A stretch of 64,000 nucleotides of DNA from the NCBI GenBank assembly GCA_003586115.2, contig QVOM02000126.1, forward strand, positions 56,712,943 to 56,776,942. The letters are read 5' to 3'. The notes beneath the pieces are model-generated. The model was given only the letters and a program-made list of their open reading frames with translations, had not been told where the DNA came from and ran no database searches. Positions 1 to 9,850 of the stretch are shown piece after piece; position 1 is the first letter of the stretch, and each line of letters begins with the position of its first letter. This DNA comes from Salvator merianae (lineage: Eukaryota > Chordata > Lepidosauria > Squamata > Teiidae). The translations under genes and the position numbers were made by a program.

Positions 1-339
1 TGAATTATTCTGCCCCAAGGAGACATCTGTGTGGTTGAACCTGACTGGTGGAATGTGCTTTTCCACCTTCCTCTAATCTATTTGGAGACAATGATTTCCA
101 TGGAGAGTGAATCCATGGTCTCTCCAATGAGAATATGTTGCTGTTTATAATGTTAATGACAATAAGCCACATATTTCTAAACTGCCGACAATCATAAAAA
201 CAAAAACTTGCTCCAAACAAAGCAATTAGCAAGCAGAATATAATATAAAGTAAACCAAAACAAAACAAACAATGGCTGGGAAAAAATAAACAACCAAGAA
301 ATCTTCCATAAAATCCCAACATCAAAGACTGGTAAAAGA
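1..339. other. No recognised feature
   Basis: No gene or known repeat is recognised. The only structure seen is an imperfect hairpin at about 80-127, where TTGGAGAC pairs with a GTCTCTCCAA stretch around a CCATGG core. The short ORFs on both strands have no domain-like content. Confidence 0.5.
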
Positions 340-735
340 GCAAGTGCCTTTTCACGCTTTGTGCTGCACTTTGCAGAAGCCCTTAAAACCGGGAGCAACA
401 TAATACTGCTCCCGATCACAGCTAGTTGTGGAGCACAAATTTGTGTTCCACAGCCTTATCAGGAGTTGATAGTTAGTACCCGGTGAGGTGTGTTCACACT
501 TACTGTGCGGTGTGACAGCTGGGCCTGTGTGAACAACCAATCACATCTGTGTGTGCCTGCATGCTGTGCAGCCCTGCTGGTCACCATGACAGTGGCCGGA
601 CACTTCCTGGCTGCTGCCATGGTCAGGATCAGGCAAGGCTACCAGCATTCACATTGCAAATGCCAGCAGCCTGCTTCAGGTCAGGCACCAGGGCTACGCA
701 GTGTGGACAGTGTCCATGCTGCATGGTTAATTAAC
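340..735 (+). mobile_element. Multi-hairpin MITE, family M copy 1 (decayed)
   Basis: This stretch aligns by eye in the same order with the elements at 7509-7915 and 50992-51449. It begins with a hairpin around CGGGAGCAAC/CTGCTCCCG near 391-415. A GTTGTGGAGCACAAATTTG/TTCCACAG hairpin follows near 425-455. Then comes a GGTCACCATGACAGTGGCC block near 580-600 and a decayed CCAGCATTC hairpin near 642-667. No transposase ORF is present, so it is a non-autonomous element. Its terminal repeats are worn and the ends are approximate. Confidence 0.5.
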
Positions 736-1009
736 ACAGACAATTAGTCTGTTCTAACTTGGTAAATGTGAAAATGCCCCAAGTCACTTAAAAGATGGTA
801 AGGATTATGCCCGATGAATTTCACTGAGAAGTGCCTTCCAGAGAATAACTCTTGTGACAAATCCTAAACCAGACCTGGGGAACCTGTGCTTTAGCAACCT
901 TTGAAGTGCTACGACTTCCATTATCTTTGTCTAGGCTCATTGTGGTTGATGGAGACCAAGCAGGATCTGGAGAACCACAGGTATTCCTTCCTTGCCATAG
1001 ATAGTACAA
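736..1009. other. No recognised feature
   Basis: Unassigned sequence between two DNA-element copies. No repeat, splice-bounded exon or RNA gene is evident. Confidence 0.45.
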
Positions 1010-1447
1010 TATCATTTGGCCTGAGGTCTTTTCTGCACTTACCACTAGTGTGGTCCAAGAAGGAGTCTAAGGGGCCTGGCTTCTGCATGCTATTGCAGGA
1101 CAGTGCAGCCCATGCTCAGAATGCTCTGTCCACACAGGATGAAGCATACAGTGGGACAGAGCACCGAAAATAGTACCCGAGCCTGCTGTACCAGTATACC
1201 TCAACATAAAGGTCTACTGGCGGAGTAGTGGGCCCATGGGGGACCCTTTGCAGTGGCATTCCAGGAGACACTGTTGGAAGTGGCACCAGAAGTGGCATGC
1301 CATAGTAAAGGGCCCCCCTAGTAACTTCAAAGGCTGGGAATGGAGTTGGTGCCCAGGGCTGGAACAGGCTGCAGATGGCCTTGTCCTGCTCCAGCAGCAA
1401 CCCAGCCCAGTGTGGGATGGCCTGTGTAACTGGGACAAGGCATCCTG
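1010..1447 (+). mobile_element. Non-autonomous DNA element, family D copy 1
   Basis: It opens with a TTTTCTGCACTTACCACTAG-like end, as expected for this family (compare 20887, CCTTTCTGCATTTACC). The interior aligns with 18430-18832: a GTATACC/GGTCTACTGG segment, an ATGGGGGACC block, a GTGGCA..CACTG.TGGAAGTGG block and a CTGCTCCAGCAGCAA block occur in the same order. The far end (ACTGGGACAAGG) is worn. No coding capacity for a transposase is seen. Confidence 0.5.
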
Positions 1448-1916
1448 TTTTTAAGTGTGAAAATGGGGTGATTCAAGGCAGTTTTTTGTTTAGTTTCTTA
1501 CATTTCTTTCTCAACTTAGAATTATTATTATAGTAGCAGGATCATCCTGGTATCATGGCAGGGCTGGTAGACAGGCTTGACATTGCATTAGGCTGCTCCC
1601 ACCCCTTCCCCTGGAACCTGTGCTTTAAAAAAGTCCAGGAGTTCATCCGGCAACCTGCTGTATATCAGGAAAAAAGGTAGCGGCAAAGATTCTTGGAAGT
1701 CCAGTATCATTCGGCAGCCCACTTATATAAATAGTACCCTTCATATTAGCAAAATATATATAATTTAGTCACTGTTATTTCAAATATTCCAACATTATTC
1801 TTTTATTTTTTTCCCCATACCCCTAAATGTCCTGGCTTGTACCCCAAGTTGGGAATCAATGTACTAGACCAGTGAATCCTGAAGCTGAATCCTGGACAAA
1901 TCAGGACAGAGAAGAG
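1448..1916. other. No recognised feature
   Basis: Unassigned, AT-leaning sequence. A short GGAACCTGTGCTTTA motif near 1614 also occurs near 875, but is too short to define a repeat. Confidence 0.45.
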
Positions 1917-1933
1917 GAGAGATAGATAGATAG

Positions 1934-1978
<45 letters not shown>
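1917..1978 (+). repeat. (GATA)n microsatellite
   Basis: About 15 near-perfect GATA units, with one GAGATA interruption near the start. The reverse reading gives only a meaningless low-complexity peptide. Confidence 0.97.
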
Positions 1979-1989
1979 TTACACAACAC

Positions 1990-2196
1990 ATAGTTTGCTT
2001 AGATGGCTACAAAAAAGGTTTGGACCAATTCATGGAGCTCAGAGCTTTAGCGGCTATTATTCTGATGGCAGTAGGAAGTGATATGCCTCCAAAGGGCAGC
2101 TGCTGAGAGATTGCAAGCTGTGAGCTCCGGTCCTGCTGGTGGGCTTCTCTGTGCAACTGGCTGGCCACTGTGAGAACAGATTGCTACACTGGATGA
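1990..2196 (+). mobile_element. CR1-type LINE 3' end (+)
   Basis: The order of motifs matches the 3' untranslated end of a reptile CR1 subfamily. First GGCTAC..AAAAGG.TTGGAC with AATTCATGGAG, then a GGCTATTATTCTGATGGCAGT stretch (near 2051-2072), then GGTCCTGCTGGTGGGCTTC, and finally GGCCACTGTGAGAACAG.TTGCTACACTGG. It is truncated at the 5' side, as most CR1 copies are. It abuts an oppositely oriented CR1 end at 2197. Confidence 0.7.
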
Positions 2197-2470
2197 GAAC
2201 ATAAGAGGAGCCTGCTTGATCAGGCCATGGCCCACCTAGTCCAGCATCCTGTCTCACACAGTGGCCCACCAATTGTTTCTGGGCATTCTCAAGCAGAATA
2301 AAAAGGCAAAACCTTCACCTGCTCTCAGCTCACGGCAAATGGCCTTTAGAGGCATGCTGACTATCTCTGCACCCAGGAGGCAGTACTTAAGCATCCATTC
2401 TAGTAGCCATTGATGCCACAGGTCCAATCCAGCGTGGTATTTCTTACGTCCTTGAGTACTAGCCCTCCTT
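2197..2470 (-). mobile_element. CR1-type LINE 3' end (-)
   Basis: Starts with GAGAACATAAGAGGAGCCTG, the reverse complement of the CR1 tail. It continues with CCTAGTCCAGCATCCTG, GGGCATTCTCAAGCAGA and CATTCTAGTAGCCATTGATG. The copy at 46383-46824 has the same order and orientation. The 5' part is missing. Confidence 0.75.
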
Positions 2471-3263
2471 TCATAGCAGGAATGTAATGTTATTTAAAAC
2501 TTTAGATGGCACCCAGGGAAGTTTTGGAACATCTGGAGTCCCTGTCTGCAAAACTGCACGCCACTGCACACTTTACCTGGGAGTAAGGGTTGCTGAACTT
2601 AAGGTGAGCTATTTCTCTGTAGACACACGTAAGAATACACTGTAATTTCAAGCAGATGCAAAGCTAAGGAGTTAAGCATCTCCAGAAAATTACAGTACTC
2701 ATTTACAGTTGAGCTGGTTTGTAAGTATTTTAAATATACAGTAGAGATGTACTTGTGGAAACTGGGTTTCCCACAGTAGCCTTGAAAATGTGTGGGTGCC
2801 ACTGTGAAGGGGGAAACTGTTCGTATTGAATATGAGGTAAGAACCTGTGTGTACACAACCACAGATGAGTAGGAATTGTAATGAAGGCTTAGGCTCAAGT
2901 GCTTATTAATGAATTAATACAACAATGGTGTATGTTAGCAGTGTTCAAGGCTGGGAGTGAACAAGTCAAATGTGAGTCAACACTCTATTTTTTGCTGTTT
3001 CAAGTGCCTCTTAAGAGTTTGTGGAAAAGCATCAGAATTTAGGTTTCCATGGCAGCCAGTCACTGCGTTCAGCAACGTGGGGAGAAGGAGGAAGAGATCA
3101 GCAGCTTTCAGCCCCTTTACATATTTTGCACAAAAAGATGGTTGTGGCTGCTGCTGTGTTTCAAGCGTATCTTAACTTGAAATTGGTGATTCAAATAGCC
3201 ACTAAGAATTGTACACTTCAGAAGAAATCTTGAGATGAGCAGCATGTTGCATCTTATCTCTGA
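2471..3263. other. No recognised feature
   Basis: Mostly unassigned. An ACCTGGGAGTAAGGGTTGCTGAACTT stretch near 2576-2600 resembles part of a very common squamate interspersed repeat (compare 17846-17932), but only some 25 bases are visible. No exon is supported. Confidence 0.4.
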
Positions 3264-3961
3264 GGCCATGGTCACACCTTATGTTTTCTGGGCAGGGAGA
3301 ACAGTTTCACTCCTCGGAAACCAGACGCTAAATTGCGTTTCCGGTTTTTCCGAGGAGTTTCCTGGCTGGAAAGGGATTATCCTAAATTCGGATAATCCCA
3401 ACTCTGAGTCCGTTTCAGTAAGAAACGGACCCAGCCAGGCCACCTCCTGCCACCCTCCCAGAGGCTGTGGCTGCCTCCTGCCACCTCCCCAAGCTCCCAA
3501 CCTGCTTCCCACTCCCCCCCACCCCCCCAAATTCACTTCTGTCTATGTGGGGGAGAGTGGGAACCAGTTGCAGCCACGATTGCGGCAGCAGCTGACAGCG
3601 GGGGATGGGGGAGCTTCAGAGGGCTACCAGGAAATGGGCCCCCCCTCTAGAGTGGGTGGTGAGCTCCCACCATACCCCCGCCACTTCTGGCTACCCCTCT
3701 GAAGCTCCACCATCGCCCCCTGTCAGCTGCCTTCTTAAGGGGGGGGCAGGAAGCAGCTGCAGCCACGATCGCGCCTGCAACTGCTTCGCCCCGCCCCCTC
3801 CCTCTCTCCCCCACCTCCTACCACCACCCCGCCCCCTCCCCCAACTTACCTATGCTTGGGAGGGTGAAGATGGCAGCAGCGGCGGTGCCTGAAGCCCCAA
3901 AACGGCCTCCCTCCCTGTCCATCCCAGGGATGGACTAAACTATTAGAGTGTGACCACAGCC
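3264..3961 (+). mobile_element. Hairpin-cluster DNA element, family A copy 1
   Basis: A 698-bp element ending in inverted repeats: GGCCATGGTCACACC at the left and GTGTGACCACAGCC at the right. Just inside the left end are three consecutive hairpins: CTCCTCGGAAACC (3310) with GGTTTTTCCGAGGAG (to 3357); GGGATTATCC/GGATAATCCC (3373-3399); and GTCCGTTTC/GAAACGGAC (3408-3430). A long C-rich, CpG-bearing interior follows. Then comes AACTTACCT (3843), which reads AGGTAAGTT on the minus strand. A second copy lies at 23426-24137. There is no transposase ORF. hAT-like ancestry is possible, but no clear target-site duplication was resolved. Confidence 0.8.
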
Positions 3962-4434
3962 TAGATCTACTTTATTGGGCTCTAATGTTTGTTCATTCTG
4001 AGCACAAGGTATAGCATGCCCCTGAGACCAGCTGTTGGGGAGCTATGAGCATGGAACGAGTTAGTGTGGGTGTGTCCTGCTTACAGGCTTCTCCTTAGTA
4101 TCTGCTTGGCTGCTAAAAGAGCAGGCGGTTCACCTAGATGTGCCATTGGTCTGAACAAACAGGGACCTATATTATTTTGGAGGTCTAACCTCCATTTTGA
4201 AGTAAGAATATTGTGAGTGCAGCTGCTTAAAGAACAGTGGAGATGGGAGAAAGGAGAAAAGGGTGGTTATTCCTTTGTTCCCCGGTTTATATCTTAGGGA
4301 CCTACCAGATAGTGAAGGATAGGGCCAAATCTAAATGGAGCCCTGACACTGCTCCTCCACACAGCCCACCAGACACACATGGGTCTCCTGCGGCATGGAG
4401 GAACATACCAGGATGCTTGGGAAGGTCCTCCAGC
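3962..4434. other. No recognised feature
   Basis: Unassigned sequence between a DNA element and a short inverted repeat. No coding or RNA signal is visible. Confidence 0.45.
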
Positions 4435-4523
4435 ATTGAATCAAAAGGAACTTCCTGGAGCCACGTGCATGTGGGGGAAAAAAAGACAAGGGGGCAGGCA
4501 CGATGAAGTGCTTTTGATTCAAT
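4435..4523. repeat. Short inverted repeat
   Basis: Arms of about 19 bp, at 4435-4454 (ATTGAATCAAAAGGAACTTC) and 4505-4523 (GAAGTGCTTTTGATTCAAT), pair with one mismatch and one bulge around a 50-base loop. It may be the core of a small fold-back transposon. No second copy was spotted. Confidence 0.5.
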
Positions 4524-4524
4524 C

Positions 4525-4905
4525 CCAATTGATCAAATATGGGACCAACAAGGCAACTGTTAGGTGGATTCATAGCTGGCTTCGTGATCTTACTCAAGAG
4601 TGGTAATAAATGGCTTCACGTCAGTTGGAAGAATGTCTCGAGTGGAGCGCTACAAAGCTCTGTCCTGGGCCTGGTGCTCTTCAACATTTTTATAAATGAC
4701 CTGGTGAGTTGAGGGATGCTAATCAAATTTGCAGATGACACAAAGCTAAGAGGGGTTGCTAACACTACAGAGCAGAGAGGGAGCATTCAAAAAGATCTAG
4801 ACAAGCTTGAACAGTGAGCTGAAATTAATAGAATGATATTTAACAGGGAGAAATGAGAAGTCCTATATCTGGGTAAAAGAAAATACAGAATGGGAGGAAT
4901 CTGGA
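4525..4905 (+). mobile_element. CR1-type LINE, reverse-transcriptase fragment (+)
   Basis: Translation-level and nucleotide-level match to the C-terminal RT region of CR1. TGGATTCATAGCTGGCTT (W..SWL) leads into a GTCTCGAGTGGAGCGC/CTCTGTCCTGGGCC stretch (the QGSVLGP-type motif). Then CTCTTCAACATTTTTATAAA (LFNIFIND) is followed by TTTGCAGATGACACAAAG, the catalytic F/YADD box, at about 4730-4747. A downstream TTTAACAGGGAGAAATG follows. The frame carries in-frame stops and is truncated at both ends, so it is dead. Confidence 0.85.
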
Positions 4906-5984
4906 TAGTTCAGGCCACATCTGCATTGGACCAGGCCATGGAGTGGGATAAGGCTCTAAAGCGATGCCGTATCCCTCTCTGCCAGTATACCTTTTAAAAG
5001 TAGCCTACCAGCAAATTACTACAATATGCCAGACCGTGAAGAGTGCAGATAGCCCCTTTTTAGCCAGCTTCTGGAAGCGGTGCTGAAAGTGTGTTGCTTT
5101 TGCACGTGTGGCTGAAGGAGTCGTGGCCTGCATCTTTGAAGGCTGGGTACTTTTGCAACGTGGATAGCCCTTGACCAGAGCAGCCACCTTTCTATACGGT
5201 GCGAATGAAGGAGGAGGAAAGACAAGGAGTCAAAATTCTAAAAATGACATCATGCAGTTGCCTCATAAAAAGCAAATGAACAAAGGCTGGGTATTCTGTC
5301 CTAAATGACAAATGCAGAAAAACCTTTTGCCTCCTGAAGTCCTAATGGTTCTGCCAGATTATTGCAAGATTACATTATCGGTCATAAACCTTTGGTGTAT
5401 CAAATGGTGGCAGGCAGTTAAAATTTACAGTGCAATTGAAAATGAGACCTTAATTCCCCCCTCCCATCAAAATAAATGCTTCTAAAGCATGCTTTAAAAG
5501 GGTGCAGTGGCAACTTGTCAAGGCAATTTATTTGGCTTCTGATCAAGTTACAGAACTGTGCTAGGGGCTGTTCAGCAGAAAAGAGAAAACTCGTATTTCC
5601 AAACAGTTAAAATAAACCTCAAATTTGTGGTGTTATTAATGGCAAAATGAGGATAAAGGCAAAAAGCAGCATCAGCAATTTGATGACCAGAGTGTTATAT
5701 GTGGTAAAATCTGCAGAGCCTATTGCTCTATATCTATTAGTGTGCAATTTGCTTCTTTTTAGAGAAGCTCTAAATGCTTGAAAGACCAGCCTCACCAATA
5801 GCATGGTGTAATTTGATAGCACGGTCATTAGTGTTATAAAACAACTTGGGCATTTATGCAGAAGGCAATCCAATAAATTCCATAACAGCAATGCTGGTAG
5901 GTTCTGCATGAGGGTGGAATCTGTGGTCTAAATAATGATAGTTCATAAAGCGATCTTCAGTGTTCTCACTGTTGCTTGAAATGG
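4906..5984. other. No recognised feature
   Basis: About 1.1 kb without an assigned feature. A GGCCACATCTGCATTGGACC segment near 4914-4934 resembles the ends of local MITEs but was not matched to a partner. Confidence 0.4.
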
Positions 5985-6745
5985 CACATACTGTTCCTAA
6001 ACCAGGTAACGTATAGCCCAGAAGATCAGGCACTGAAGCCTTTGGGATTTCCCATTTTTTTCCTGGATTAAAAAACCTGCCAGATGATCCAGAACCACAT
6101 CCACATCAATTTGTGGTGGAAAATATTCACTATTCAGTCAGCCAGAGAAATGACATGAAGATCTCTTAATTTTAATCATGAAGTCAGATGTCAAAGAGTT
6201 TCATGAGATGTTTGGGATTTCCCAGTTTTTACTGGATTTCAGGCCACCAAGTGAGCCAGAATCACAACCACATCAATTTTCAGCACAAAATATTCATTTT
6301 TCACTCTTTTGGAAAATTGCCTGAAACTCTCAGAATCAAAATCAGTAGGGTCTGTTGTACAGGGAGTTGTGAGACACAAATGGAATTTCTTTTCTTTTTT
6401 TCCCCTGAATTTCAGACAACCAGGTGATACAGAATTACAACCATGGTGGAGAAAATTCAGTTTTCACTGTTTCAGAGAAAAAGACTGAAAAACTCAGAAT
6501 TGTAATCCACGGGATCAGGTGTTAAGGTATTTCAGGATGCATCTGAGTCTTCTAATTTTTTTCTGAATTTCAGACCACCAGGTGATCCAGAATGACATCC
6601 ACATCTATTTTAAGTACAAAATATTCAAATTTCATTTAGTCAAACATATAGCCTGGAACCCCCTGAATTGTAACCTGCACAGTACGGCACTGTGGAGTTT
6701 CAAGAGGCACCTGAGATTTCCCATCTTTTTCTAGCAGATTTTGCG
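5985..6745 (+). repeat. Degenerate tandem array, about 169-bp unit
   Basis: Four full diverged units plus partial ends. The anchor CTGGATTTCAG/CTGAATTTCAGAC-like motif recurs at about 6063, 6232, 6405, 6563 and 6731, giving periods of 169, 173, 158 and 168. Each unit has TTTGGGATTTCCCA-TTTTT, then the anchor, then CCA.GTGATCCAGAA.CACA.CCACATC, then AAAATATTCA.TTTTCA, then GAAACTC.CAGAAT. Part of an earlier unit appears from about 5985. Divergence between units is high, so the array is old. No ORF persists across units. Confidence 0.85.
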
Positions 6746-7508
6746 GGGTTTGGGGTCCTGTGTGGATCTTGTAACAGTCAATTAAAGCACCAGAGGGAAA
6801 ACTGTAGCTCTCCAGATGGTCTTTGATTTCATTCCTAAGCAGCGCTAGCCAGTATGGTCAGTGGATGATGAGGCTTATTGTGCATGATGGAGCAGCAGGT
6901 GTGACATCTATGAAGAAATGATACCAGGAATAAGAATAAGTAAAACTAATAGTAGATGAGACTTTTGTTAAGGCTGCAGTTCTGTACAACCCTACATGGA
7001 ACCTAACCTCACTGGCAATAATGCGTTATGTAGATATTAACCAACAGCATGAAAATAGGCACGAAGGAGAGAGTAGATGTAAACTCTGAATTATTGGGTG
7101 TTGTGGCGTGTTGCACAAGTTGCCCTTATGGGCCAGCAGCCCCCAATGGTAAAGTACTACAAGGAGTGTCACAGCGTGGCTACACTGTCTCAGAACTGCA
7201 AGTCAAGCTTTTCTTTCTCACCTTGCTGTCTGAGGCAAGATATTATTTTTTTATTAGAAAACATCATAAAATTATTTAAATAATGGATGGCTAGGAGCTA
7301 TAGTCCTTTGTATAACACAGTTTGGAATAACACATTCTTGTTTTTGCAGGGTTGGTAAAATGTAACTTTTGTTGCTTAATACAAACTTGGAAAGTTTCAG
7401 AAAAGTTTGGCCTCTGAGGTGCCACTGACTTATCAAATGTCTGGACATCCCTTCCATAGTGTCACTGTTTCAGTTGGGTGACTCAATCATATATCTGCAA
7501 TGTAATTG
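6746..7508. other. No recognised feature
   Basis: Unassigned sequence. ORFs at 7049-7283 show no domain and are AT-rich chance reading frames. Confidence 0.45.
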
Positions 7509-7915
7509 ACTTAGAGCCTGTTTGCACCTTTTCACTAGTAAGAGCGCTCTTACTAGTGAAGTGCATCTGCTCTGTGCAGAGCCCTAGTGATTGGGAGTGG
7601 GCTACAGCCACTGCCGATCACTACTAGCTGTGGAGCATAAAGTTGTACTCCACAGCTAGATTGCTCTTGGTATGCAGCATTCGCACTTACTTCTGAGTAC
7701 AAACACTGCACTGTGTGGCTGTGGCTGGCAGTTGCCCGCCGCATCCCCGGTCACCATGGCAGCAGCGCTGGCCACTGTCATGGCGGCGGGCCAGCATTCT
7801 TACTATGAATGCTGGACACCCGTTTCCGCTGCACTGCAAGGGCTGCTCCATCTTGGAATGTTTGATTGTGAACATTCTAAGATGGAAAGGGCGAAAGCAC
7901 CCTTATATTTGTAGA
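7509..7915 (+). mobile_element. Multi-hairpin MITE, family M copy 2
   Basis: The left end is AGCCTGTTTGCACC, as in the family. Serial hairpins follow: a perfect 30-bp palindrome at 7531-7560 centred on GAGCGCTC; TAGCTGTGGAG../CTCCACAGCTA at about 7625-7661; CCAGCATTC/GAATGCTGG at 7791-7815; and CCATCTTGGAATGTT/AACATTCTAAGATGG at about 7848-7884. The interior holds the family block GGTCACCATGGCAGCAGC and CCACTGTCATGGCGGCGGG. There is no transposase ORF. Confidence 0.7.
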
Positions 7916-8111
7916 ATGGTCCTCCGTGCTTTCGGTAATGCTCCATTTTCTTCAGGTGACAATTACTTGCATAATATAGTTTGCCACTACAAGATGAGTT
8001 GTGGGAACCAATTTGCAGTGTTATACAAGGAGTGACTGGATAATCAAATGTAGTACAATACTTCCTTGTGTAACTTTGTGAATGTTAGTTCAAATGAGAT
8101 GAACTCAAAAA
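7916..8111. other. No recognised feature
   Basis: Short unassigned stretch before the ATC microsatellite. Confidence 0.4.
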
Positions 8112-8136
8112 ATCATCATCATCATCATCATCATCA
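8112..8136 (+). repeat. (ATC)n microsatellite
   Basis: Eight uninterrupted ATC units. Confidence 0.95.
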
Positions 8137-8329
8137 CCTTTAAATATTCCTTAAGCCCATATTAATCTATTTCACCCTTCAAACTCTAAATTTGGTTATA
8201 AGGAAAAAGATCATACAAAGCTTGATTGCTCTAACTAGGAGACCCAGAACTGCATCACACAGAAATGCAGGACACCATGTTCACCAAACGCGCAAGTACA
8301 AACGCATATGTATGTATTCATAAGTAGGT

Positions 8330-8510
8330 TGTAGGGTACCCCTGGATCTTACTCTAGTTGATGTCATGAGTATCCCCATGCTGTTATCTTGGCAGAGATA
8401 CAAAAGTGGTTTGCCACTGCTTACTTCTAATGAGAGGCTTGGGATTGAACTTGTAGCCCTCTGCTTTCCAGGCAGTTTCCACCATTACTGAACTACAGCT
8501 ATTCTTATGT
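8330..8510 (-). mobile_element. tRNA-derived SINE (-)
   Basis: On the minus strand the head begins at 8510 with GCTGTAGTTCAGTAATGG, an A-box-like tRNA segment. About 40 bases later comes the B-box-like AGTTCAATCCC. The body then reads GCAGTGGCAAACCACTTTTG and ATCTCTGCCAAGA. This order is that of squamate tRNA-derived SINEs. It is too diverged to be a functional tRNA. Confidence 0.65.
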
Positions 8511-8964
8511 ATTCAATCACACACACAAATACTAGAATTTTAAATAGAAATAGGAGGGCTTTGAGAATTAGTAATTAATTAGTGATTAGTGCATTAATAA
8601 GTGATTGGACACAATGATTGACATCAGCCTTTTCTCTGCCTGTTACAGTTTTTCTCTACTCTGAGGTCAGAACTTTAAAAACTCTGTACAGATTATGAGC
8701 ACAGTAGAGCACCAGTCCCCACGGAACACCAGTTGAGAAATACTAAGTTGTTACAAGTAAAGTTCCTTTTCTCATAGCCGTGCAGCATGTCTCTAGAACC
8801 TGGACATTTCAGCAACTGACCAGCAGTCCAAACAGCAAAGTAAAAGAGATCAAAGTAGAAATACTGCATCTTGCTGTCCAGGTGCTAATTGTGGACAGGA
8901 CACTTTTGATCACCACACCTTCCTTCATATGGTTTTTTTAGGTGGAAAGCTCCTTAAATATAGG
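8511..8964. other. No recognised feature
   Basis: AT-rich unassigned sequence with short direct echoes (ATTAGTAATTAATTAGTGATTAG near 8566-8590). No gene is supported. Confidence 0.4.
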
Positions 8965-9235
8965 ACTGATGCAGAGATGTGCAAAATTCAATTCAAGTTC
9001 ACAAATTCAATTAAATATTTCACATTTGGAGATATTCGCATTGAAACAAAAATGCAGTCTTCCGATTGCAAAAATGTACAATTCAATTGAAAATTCAAGT
9101 TTTGTTATGTTTTTGCCCATGAAAAAGGCTTTTGGCCTATGGAAAAAAAGTATTTTTCTTTGTGAAAAAGTGCAAAAGAGAAGGCCAATTGAGGTAAAGC
9201 ATATCCTAGGGTGGTCCAACTAGTTTTGTTTGCTG
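8965..9235 (+). mobile_element. Possible DNA-element remnant, family J copy 1
   Basis: The left end AGAGATGTGCAAAATTC resembles, in reverse complement, the right end of 37075-37425 (AGAGTTGTGCAAAGTTTGG). Both interiors are rich in TTCAATTGAA and GAACAA-like motifs. The right boundary is uncertain and the two copies are very diverged. It could be AT-rich unique DNA. Confidence 0.3.
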
Positions 9236-9699
9236 CCAGTGGCATCCTAAGAAACACTTTTTCTTTGCCACTAAACAGTCCAGAGATGATAACTGCTCTT
9301 TAATGTCGTGGGAATGTGTTGTAACACCCCAACATGGTTGATATAAGACTGAAAGGCACTCCTGCAAAGCCCTTATTCAGAAATCAGTTTTGCTGGCATG
9401 CCTTTTTTAAAAAAATGAGAACCACCTGAAAAAATAATTCAGACTACTTGGCTTCTCACAAGACATTCATTCTTAGTGACTGACTTAAGTCTGTATATAT
9501 CTTCATTAGCCCAGTGCAAATTATTTCTGCCAGTTGATTTTTTTCTCATTACCACCAACCCCCAGCAATTGTAAAAATACAGTATTGAGCTAAAGTAAAA
9601 AGAGAGAAGGTCGGAAATGGAAGAAGTCACTCCTGTGTCTTTCATAGCAAATCTGGATACTTGTTTATTCATTCCAATTGCATCACATTAATGTTTACT

Positions 9700-9850
9700 G
9701 ATGCATCATTAGGTTGGCCAGAGGTAAAGGAGGACAAAGGCTCCTGTATTTTTAAACGTTGGGCAGAACATGGACGTTGACTGGGTGCAGCTTTTCTCAA
9801 CCTTGCATGACCAGTTGCACCTGCTAAAGGTCCTGTTTTTGTGCAAAAAT
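9700..9850 (-). repeat. Possible reptile interspersed repeat
   Basis: GGAGGACAAAGGCTCCTGTATTTTTAA resembles one side of a short palindromic repeat that I know from reptile genomes. GGTCCTGTTTTTGTGCAAAAATTGCACCCC may be the other side. Recognition rests on memory of the pattern, with no local second copy. Confidence 0.3.

Noticed and set aside
3235..3702. 155-codon plus-strand ORF as a gene
   Set aside because: It lies across family A's left end and hairpin block, has a Pro-rich simple composition from the C-rich interior, and is not kept in the second copy.
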